From positions 99,675-163,674 of the forward strand of contig PDHQ01000064.1 in assembly GCA_003339415.1 (NCBI GenBank): a DNA stretch of 64,000 bases. The letters are read 5' to 3'. Source of the stretch: Ophiocordyceps camponoti-saundersi (nom. inval.) (Eukaryota > Ascomycota > Sordariomycetes > Hypocreales > Ophiocordycipitaceae). The notes under the pieces are model-generated. The model was given only the letters and a program-made list of their open reading frames with translations. It ran no database searches and was not told the DNA's origin. Shown one piece after another: positions 57,195 to 64,000 of this stretch (position 1 is the stretch's first letter; every line of letters starts with the position of its first letter). The position numbers and the translations under genes were made by a program.

Positions 57195-57898
57195 ATGTCT
57201 CCCGGAATGACCCTGTTCTCCGTCCAAGCCATCCTCATCCTCGGCGCTGAGGATGGCTCTCGCATATTTGCGAAATACTACTCTCCGCCCCATGGCGGCG
57301 TTGGTATGTTCCAGCGAATCCATCTATCCTGTCTTCTGTTAACGAATGGACGTCCACAGGCGGCACGAGCACGTCAACAAACCCCTACCCCGATCTCAAG
57401 GCTCAGAAGACGTTCGAGAAGGGCCTGATCGACAAGACGTCGAAGCAGACGGGAGACATCGTCCTCTACGATAATCGCATCGTTCTGTACAAGCTCGAGT
57501 CGGACGTCATGATTTACATCGTCGGCAGCCTCGACGAAAACGAGATTTTGCTGTACAGTGCCGTTCTGGCTCTACGCGACTCACTGCATCTTCTCTTCAA
57601 GTACAACACCCGCGATCAGTCTTCACTCTTCGCTGTGACTGATACACGCTCTCCTAGGCAATCCGTCGATAAGAGAACAATTGTCGAAAACTATGATCTC
57701 GTGTCGCTTGCAGTCGATGAGATCGTCGACGACGGCATAATCCTCGAGACAGATCCAACAATCATCATGCAGCGCGTCAGTCGAGCCCCTACGCAGGACG
57801 TGCCCATGGGTCGTATCGACCTCAGCGAGCAGGGCGTCAACAACCTTGCGCAACTGGGAAAGTCCAAACTAGCCGATTGGTTACGGCAAGGGCTGTGA
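57195..57898 (+). CDS. RET3: coatomer zeta subunit
   Basis: Three exons: 57195-57303, 57360-57600, 57658-57898 (196 residues; introns 56 and 57 nt, phases 1 and 2). Zeta-COP is a small longin-fold subunit of the COPI coat for Golgi-to-ER vesicles. Seen: MTLFSVQAILILGAEDGSRI, FAKYYSPP, KTFEKGLIDKTSKQTGDIVL, YKLESDVMIYIVGSLDENEI, LLYSAVLALRDSLHLLFKQS and YDLVSLAVDEIVDDGIILET, all in family order. It shares a 315-bp promoter with MCM4 and converges with SUA5. With SEC20 in this window it acts in the same retrieval step, but there is no sign of co-regulation. Confidence 0.94.
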
Positions 57899-58068
57899 CG
57901 GAACAGCGTGGTGAAGCTTTGGCTTGCGGCGCTGCTTGAGTTAATGATGATGATGCCGGGCTGATGAGCCGCCAAATGTTGGGGTGAGGGAGAGGGTATC
58001 TGCAAGAACAGAAAGGAGAAAGTGGGAGCGGAAAGAGGGCAATGCTGCATCCTACGCATGGCCCGCTC

Positions 58069-59439
58069 TCATGCTCTGATCTCCGAAGCCGCCTTACGAA
58101 GGCGGTTCATGACTGCCGCGGCGATGTCCAGCTCGCCATCTATACCATCTACAAATATCGTGTCCGCGCCGCGCCGGTCGAGCTCCCTCAGAGCCGAAAA
58201 CAATCCTTGCGCTATCCCTCCCGTGCCCGTACCCAAACCAATGTCGTAGACGAAGCCAATGTGCGATCCGGTGTGATCGTTGAGGTTGCCGACGAAGACA
58301 TGGTACGCCGAGTCGGACTGCTTTGGCCCTTGCTCGGAAGGCAGAGCCGGTCGCAGGTCGTCACAGCAGAGCCCGGCGCCGGGCTTCCAACGCATCGTAC
58401 GGACGACACCCACGATCCTAGGAACGTCACACGAGCTGCCATTGACGACACGTGTAGCGGTGCAAGCGAAGTCAACGTCGCCGGGCGGGATGCCGGCGGT
58501 CGCATCGTGATTCGAAGCCTCGTAGAGTATGACATTAGCCTTGGGGCTGTAATGCTTATACTTCATCCCCGGTGCGCGAGGCACGGCTTCGCCCTCCTCG
58601 CTATGATCCCGGTAAGCCTTGACGACGGAGGCCCAGCCAGGACAGCGGCGCAGGTCCTCGATGGCTACCCCGCCAGGGCGCAAGATGGCAGGCGGACAGC
58701 ACAAGCCATCGACGACGGTGCTCTCGACGCCAACACGACAGGGGCCTCCATCCAGAACAAGCTCGATCCGACCGCCCAAGTCGTCGACGACATGCTGGGC
58801 CGTGGTGGGCGAAGGACGGGTAGAGGCGTTTGCGGAAGGGGCGGCGACGGGCACGTCAGCCAGCTTTATGAGAGTCAAAGCAAGCGGCGACGCAGGAATC
58901 CGAACGCCAAAGGTAGAAAGCCCGGCCGTGACCTCGGGCGCAAGTGGCGAAGGTTCAGGACAAGGAAGCAAAATAGTCAAAGGCCCAGGCCAAAAGCGAT
59001 CAACAACCGGCCTGTAAATCTCAGGCAATTCCCCCCCGGGACCGAGAAGCCGACGCAGCATCTGCAGATCGGCCACGTGGACGATCAGAGGGTTATCCGA
59101 GGGCCGGCCCTTGGCGCTGTAGATGGCGCGGACGGCGGCGCTGCGCGTGGCGTCGGCGCCGAGGCCGTAGACCGTCTCCGTGGGGAAGGCGACTGGGAGC
59201 GCGTCTTCGGACCGCAGGAGCGACGAGACGGCTGAGAGGTCTTGGATGGCGGTGGCATCGACGTGCCATTCTTCGAGACGGTTGTCGGCTTCTTGGTCGT
59301 TGAAGTGGCCGAGTTTGAGGCCTGGAGGGATGGGGAGGATGCGCGTCTCCATCCGGGGAGATGACTCTGCTGCTGCTGCTGCTGCTACTGCCACGGTGAT
59401 TGAGGTAGGTATCTTTGAGTGACTTTTACTGATAGACAA
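58069..59439 (-). CDS. SUA5: threonylcarbamoyl-AMP synthase Sua5/YrdC
   Basis: Single-exon gene of 456 residues. Sua5 makes threonylcarbamoyl-AMP from threonine, bicarbonate and ATP for the t6A37 modification of ANN-decoding tRNAs. The YrdC domain contains LPVAFPTETVYGLGADATRS, IYSAKGRPSDNPLIVHVADL, RFWPGPLTILLPC and VGVESTVVDG; the C-terminal Sua5 domain starts after APGMKYKHYSPKA. The first 29 residues are Ser/Thr/Ala-rich with an Ala run; a second ATG at 59352 would start the usual METRILPI segment. Two starts could give mitochondrial and cytosolic forms, as the modification is needed in both places; this is inference. About 170 bp separate its 3' end from RET3. Confidence 0.94.
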   Translation of the reverse strand: MSISKSHSKIPTSITVAVAAAAAAESSPRMETRILPIPPGLKLGHFNDQEADNRLEEWHVDATAIQDLSAVSSLLRSEDALPVAFPTETVYGLGADATRSAAVRAIYSAKGRPSDNPLIVHVADLQMLRRLLGPGGELPEIYRPVVDRFWPGPLTILLPCPEPSPLAPEVTAGLSTFGVRIPASPLALTLIKLADVPVAAPSANASTRPSPTTAQHVVDDLGGRIELVLDGGPCRVGVESTVVDGLCCPPAILRPGGVAIEDLRRCPGWASVVKAYRDHSEEGEAVPRAPGMKYKHYSPKANVILYEASNHDATAGIPPGDVDFACTATRVVNGSSCDVPRIVGVVRTMRWKPGAGLCCDDLRPALPSEQGPKQSDSAYHVFVGNLNDHTGSHIGFVYDIGLGTGTGGIAQGLFSALRELDRRGADTIFVDGIDGELDIAAAVMNRLRKAASEIRA

Positions 59440-59796
59440 GATCGAGAGGATAAAGAAGTGAGGGTTGATGTGAGGAATGGTTGAGGTTTGATGATGAATG
59501 TAGGTATCCGTGGTTGAGCAAAGGGTCTTTTTTTTTTCTCACCTAGGTGAGTGATGCCAAGTCTGATTTACCTACCCTATACCACGACGATGGCGACGAC
59601 ATATCGGATTAGTTAACTATCTTCTAACGCACAACTCAAGCTGTGGAAAAAGAAACGCGAAATAGACGCTGTTGAAAGGAGTACTGCTGTTCTTGATTTA
59701 CTTAGCCTATTTCTTCTGCGGCTTCAGACTCGTGTCACGACCGCTGTGAAAGCCGTCTCGTGACTAACACTGAGATAATGTCCGTAGGGGGAAAAC

Positions 59797-59909
59797 TGTC
59801 AGAAAATGACAGCGCCTAGGACCTATATGGCTGAATAAGCCCAAATGATAGTACCCTTCGTGGTACATGAACTTTTGGTGCAGTGGTCAAAGCCCTGCCT
59901 ATTTCAACA
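59797..59909. repeat. 113-bp direct repeat, copy 1
   Basis: Identical over 113 bp to 60055-60167, offset 258 bp. It begins with a short inverted repeat TGTCAGAAAATGACA and contains TGGTGCAGTGG at 59876-59886, an exact fit to the RNA polymerase III A-box pattern. The unit continues in copy 1 to TTCGAGCCC at 59942-59950, close to a B-box. It may be part of a tRNA-derived SINE. Confidence 0.75.
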
Positions 59910-60054
59910 GTTAAAAGCCGCAGTCTCTGCCAAGGCAGCTATTCGAGCCCTGGCGCATGCAATTTCCTAGGTTTTTCGGACCTACGATCTTGCTGTGCCA
60001 GTCACGTGAAAAGAAATTTGAAATTGAATTCCTTTCCTCGTAACTGAGGGGGTG

Positions 60055-60167
60055 TGTCAGAAAATGACAGCGCCTAGGACCTATATGGCTGAATAAGCCC
60101 AAATGATAGTACCCTTCGTGGTACATGAACTTTTGGTGCAGTGGTCAAAGCCCTGCCTATTTCAACA
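60055..60167. repeat. 113-bp direct repeat, copy 2
   Basis: Second exact copy. It stops after TATTTCAACA and lacks the B-box-like part, being followed by unrelated AAAACAGGTGAAG. Perfect identity implies a recent duplication. Confidence 0.75.
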
Positions 60168-60649
60168 AAAACAGGTGAAGTGAAAGCCACGAGGGTCTCG
60201 CAAAGGATCAACAAGCTCTTTATATGTGTAGATATCTGTAATTCTCCCTCTTTCCTTATTCCCTTTTTTTTTCTTCACTAACTGGCTTCGCATATAAGGG
60301 AACCAGAGCAGTTGCTATTAGAGAGATGAAAGTTAATAGGTGGGAAGCGGTTTCATCTACCTCCGTATCTATCTATATGCAAATACATATGTATATTGGC
60401 TCGAAACACGAACGTAGAACTATCCTTCTATTATCCTTGGTAGATGATCCTTCTGCCTCAACTACAACAAAGTCCCGCCTCCCAGCGTGAAAGTGACAGA
60501 GCCAGACAACCCAAAACATGTACAATCTCCCTCTCAGACTACCTACCTACATATATATCCACACTCATTGATCTCCCTAACTGCATACACACGTACTTCT
60601 TACTCTTACTTACTTACACTTACAGTCGAACAAGGATATATGCTACACA

Positions 60650-63557
60650 TCAAGTCTCTCCGGCATCATGCCTCACCCCCTTCCCCCTCACGCCCTCGCC
60701 CGCCCATTTCCAGTCCTCGAGCCGCAATCCGCCGCCGTGAAAGACCTCGGAAGACTTCTCACCCGGAGATCGGATACACCATTGATCCACGGTTGCGAAC
60801 TTGTCGACTCTGACCTTCCTCGGACTTTCAGCGCATTGGCCGATCAAGGTGAATCCTGATCATCGTGTGAAGTGGGAGAAGGAAAGAAAGAAAGTCAGCT
60901 ATTTCCGTATCGGCCGTAGAAGAAAAAGAAGAAAAAGAAGAAAAAGAAGAAAAAGAAGAAAAAGAAGAAAAAGAAGAAAAAGAAGAAAAAGAAGAAAAAG
61001 AAGAAAAAGAAGAAAAAGAAGAAAAAGAAGAAGAAGAAGAAGAAGAAGAAGAAGAAAAAGAAGAAGAAGAAGAAGAAGAAGAAGAAGAAGAAGAAGAAGA
61101 AGAAGAAGAAGAAGAAGAAGAAGAAGAAGAAGAAGAAGAAGAAGAGCTGGGGTTGGCATATAAAAAAGAACTTGCCTGCCAGCTTCCACTTGTCCGGACT
61201 GCTGCTCATCCACTCATCCTGAGCGACGACCGACAACAAGCGAATCAGCCGCGGCTGGGCGAGTATAGATCCCACGGCCACAAGCGGCGACCCAAACACC
61301 TCCTTCAAATCGACCTTGACCCAGGCGTCGTACCCGGGCGAGGGAGAGGTGGCGAGGAGGACCTTGTTACCCCCGGGGCCCATTTCCATGTATATCTTGT
61401 CCCAGGTTCCTTGCCACCAGCCGCTTCCGAGCCTCAGGTTGACCTTGAGAGACTTGAGCTCGGTGCAGGCGAAGGGTTGACCGGGCGGCTGGACGGCGAC
61501 GCTCCTCGTCTGCTTGTCCGGAGATAGCCAGCGCCAGTCATCGATGTCGATGGCGCCCGTGTACTGTGACTTGACGCCGTTGTCTCCGAAGCGGGAGAAG
61601 TCCTGGTTGACGCTTATGAAGACCTGGGCTTTTCTGGGGGAGCCGGCGCACTGACCGGTGAGGGTGAAGCCTTGAAAGGGGGGAGGGGGGTCAGCAATCT
61701 TTGCAACTCGAAAACTTCCTCCCTCTTGTCCTTCTTCTTCTTCTTCTTCTTCATCTTCATCTTAAAGGGGAGAAGGAAAGGGGGGATTCGGCATTACTCT
61801 CAACTGTCCATTCGTCCGCGATACTCCGTTGATCCGGCAAGGAATAGACGACGAATGACTGGATATCTCGCACGAGAACCTCAGCTGATCCAAAGGCAGC
61901 TCTAAGGTCAACGAACCGCTCCTCATCGAAATACTTGCTCGGATGCTCGGCAAGCGTCATAGTCTCGTTGCCAATCTTGAGCATGATGTCGTCATAAGTC
62001 CCTCCCGCAAAGGTAGAGCTCGAAAGCTTCAACCGGAATCGCAACTCGCTGAACTTGGCGCAGGCGTGAGATTTGAGCCTCTCTTCGACGAGCTTCAACA
62101 ACTGGCAGCAGTTTCCTTCCATGGCTCCTCCTAGAGTAGTAAATGAAAACAAAAAAACGTGAGCTTCTAAAGCGATGTAATGCATGCAAATGGCAAGACG
62201 AACCGTCGTCGACAACGGCTGATCTCTTTGTGAAACCGTTGAAATTCATAAAGGCGGGAAAACAAGCGGCCGAGTTCATCTGCTGCCATAAGATTCTGCT
62301 CATCACCGCCTCGGCGTCTTCGAATAGCACATCGACGTCGTTGCCAGCGGTGCTGAGCAGTGTCGTCAGTCGCTGTTGCGCAGCTTTTTTTGTGTTTCCG
62401 GTCAGCATCTATCAGTTTTGGAGGAGAAGGACTGGGATGGTAGAAGATGAACCTCGAGATTGAGCGGCATCGCATGCTGTGTCTGCCTCCTCCCGTGTCG
62501 ATCCGGAAGAGGTGCCTGGTCGGGGCTCGTCCTGCGGCGGTTCCAAAGTCGTCGTTCTCGGGGCATCCTCCCGCGGCAATCCCAAAGAGGTACCTTGCCC
62601 ACCACCGTCCTCCTCCTGGAGGGTGTATAGAGTTCTTTCGGGGTTGTTAATTTCGCCATCCGTGAGCCGAATGATGGGCGCCACCGCGTCAGCCTGTCCC
62701 TGAAGGTCGCGGAGAATATGGTCGATGGAGTGCTGTGCGAGGGTCCTCCTAGCAGCCGCTTGTCGGACGTCGAAGCAAGTCGGCTGCCGTGAAAGAAAGG
62801 GCGAGGTTGAGATGGGAAGACGGGTCTGATGCGGACCGGCGATGAGCTGAGGAGAGACGTATCGGCTGGCGGACGGTAGTCGGGGCATGGGGATACGGGT
62901 AAAGGCGGATCCGGCAAGATCTTCCGGGGACGTGATGGGAGGCATCTGCGCAGTAGGGGCGATGGGATTTACTCCTCGCCATGGCAAGTGTGAGAGCCCC
63001 GTGGCGACGACATGCACGCCGTCTCGCCGCACACGAGCCGGCAAGGGAGCCCAGCGGATCAGGCGAGTGTCGGCCGGTTGCAACCAGCGGTCGACGACGT
63101 AATGGCCGCCGTTTGACATTCGATTGCCTCTTCCCAAGATGGGGCAGGGAGTACGGATGGCGTCGGTACGCTGTATCTCGTAGACGTAGAACGGGGTCCC
63201 CTTGTAGAGATGGGCTCCCACCCAGCGTTCCAGGAAGCACAGGACGGCCAGGAGCAGATCCTCATGGGCTATGACGACGCTTCCCAGGTGTTCCTCTCCC
63301 GATAGTTGATAAGCCTCGTACTGCATCCGCGGCACCGTCGCCAGCTGAACCAGGGCGGGAATGCCGAGTCGGCGGACATCACGAAAGCCGCGTCTGGTAA
63401 CGAGGAAGTACGTCTTTGCGTTTGGGGGACGGATGAAATCGTTGTCGAGCTCGTCTTGATCTCCGACGGCTTCGATGAGCGAGCCGTGGCTGATGAGGAT
63501 GATGATGGTGGTGATGATGGCCAGTGGGAGGCTAAGACGGAAGGCCAACGGCCTCAT
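60650..63557 (-). CDS. secreted modular protein, heat-labile enterotoxin A-like (tentative)
   Basis: Five exons: 63557-62453, 62383-62204, 62130-61798, 61670-61176, 60855-60650 (772 residues). All four introns (69, 73, 127, 320 nt) are phase 1. A signal peptide (ITTIIILISHG) starts the chain. Exon 1 has strands spaced like fungal ADP-ribosyltransferase/enterotoxin-A domains (YFLVTRRGFRDVRRLG, TPFYVYEIQRTDAI, HYVVDRWLQPADTRLIRW), but the catalytic STS and ExE motifs are not visible. Exon 1 then runs into a Pro/Thr/Ser-rich tail. Exons 3 and 4 each encode a related module (GTYDDIMLKIG and GTWDKIYMEMG, then VDLRAAFGS and VDLKEVFGS, then DEW), and exons 4 and 5 open with FTLTGQCAGSPRK and FTLIGQCAESPRK. 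Intron 4 has a GC donor (GCAAGT) and a long GAA/TTC tract. Similar proteins are numerous in entomopathogenic Hypocreales; activity here is unknown. Confidence 0.62.
60917..61145. repeat. GAA-rich microsatellite (GAAGAAAAA)n and (GAA)n
   Basis: About 230 bp of pure purine on the plus strand: first repeated GAAGAAAAA nonanucleotides, then GAA triplets. It lies wholly inside intron 4 of the minus-strand gene, where it reads as TTC-rich polypyrimidine. Frames of poly-Arg/Lys, poly-Phe and poly-Leu across it are artefacts. Confidence 0.95.
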
Positions 63558-63869
63558 ATTGTCGGAGCGAAGTAGTGTAAGTAAGTATGAGAGTAAGTAA
63601 GTAAGTCAGTCAGTCAGTATGGATGTCAGTATGTATGTATGTAGGTAGGTAGGTAGGTAGGTATGTATGCGGTAGAATTGTGTTTGTGCTACTGACCTAC
63701 CTAGGTATGTATGTATAGGCTATTTATATGTAGGTATGTATGTATGTATGTATGTATGTATGTACGCATCTCCCCCGCGGAGTCTGGATGATGGTGATGG
63801 TGTCCAGTAATAAGAGCTTTCCTACATCTATATGTACATACATACATACATACATACATGTCGTTCAAA
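63558..63869. other. upstream region with GTAG/TATG repeats
   Basis: Promoter side of the enterotoxin-like gene. It contains GTAA/GTCA repeats (63580-63620), GTAG runs (63630-63663), TATG runs (63735-63763) and CATA runs (63838-63860). No gene. Confidence 0.7.
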
Positions 63870-63871
63870 GA

Positions 63872-64000
<129 letters not shown>

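Larger units (their letters stand above)
59440..60649. other. AT-richer intergenic region with duplicated element
   Basis: About 1.2 kb between SUA5 and the last gene, visibly lower in GC than the coding DNA. It contains the exact 113-bp duplication (listed separately). No protein-coding gene is seen. Confidence 0.6.

Noticed and set aside
58042..59235. 397-codon plus-strand frame
   Set aside because: Antisense shadow of SUA5, without any recognisable domain.
59869..59965. Possible tRNA gene
   Set aside because: A-box and B-box-like motifs are present, but the flanking bases cannot form a 7-bp acceptor stem and no clear anticodon arm is seen.
60801..61389. Long poly-Arg/Lys, poly-Phe and poly-Leu frames
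   Set aside because: They are readings of the GAA/TTC microsatellite; the tract lies in an intron.

Overview
This window is genomic DNA of a filamentous ascomycete. It carries about 26 protein-coding genes on both strands. Most are split by short introns (mostly 45 to 140 nt, GT..AG with a CTAAC/CTGAC-type branch site), coding DNA is GC-rich, and intergenic DNA is full of microsatellites (GTAT/CATA, CT/GA, long G or C runs). Gene content (eisosome Pil1, HxkA-type hexokinase, VTC4, DUF3659 'LEA-domain' proteins, an M43-type secreted protease, an enterotoxin-A-like secreted protein) suggests Sordariomycetes, probably Hypocreales near the insect- or nematode-associated Cordyceps-like groups. That placement is inference; no rRNA marker is present.

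Layout. 0-5 kb: UTP18 (ribosome biogenesis) and a fused pseudouridine glycosidase/kinase, both minus. 5-17 kb: a membrane-anchored SDR, a phenol-hydroxylase-type FAD monooxygenase (plus), methylmalonate-semialdehyde dehydrogenase and calnexin (minus). 17.5-18.8 kb: a secreted M43-like protease whose zinc motif lacks the catalytic glutamate. 20-31 kb: an accessory-looking stretch with two paralogous low-complexity proteins sharing an LDLNLxIEIT..IHGDL tail and a 10-nt last exon, a conserved protein of unknown function, and two DUF3659 proteins, one of 1268 residues. 31-32 kb: a Ser-rich GPI-type surface protein. 34-59 kb: mainly housekeeping genes: MtnB (methionine salvage), SEC20, mL53, inorganic pyrophosphatase, PIL1, a small His-rich protein, OST1, hexokinase, RMT2, VTC4, MCM4, RET3 and SUA5. 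59.4-60.2 kb: an AT-richer gap with an exact 113-bp duplication and tRNA-promoter-like boxes. 60.6-63.6 kb: a five-exon secreted enterotoxin-A-like gene built of repeated modules, with an intron holding a large GAA/TTC tract. The window ends in a (GA)n run.

Several genes act in the same secretory pathway (calnexin and OST1 in ER folding/glycosylation, SEC20 and RET3 in Golgi-to-ER retrieval), but they are scattered and nothing shows co-regulation. The most unusual parts are the 20-31 kb cluster, the pseudoprotease and the modular enterotoxin-like gene. Exon boundaries were assigned by eye from splice consensus, reading-frame phase and recalled family motifs; every model given here sums to an intact reading frame.
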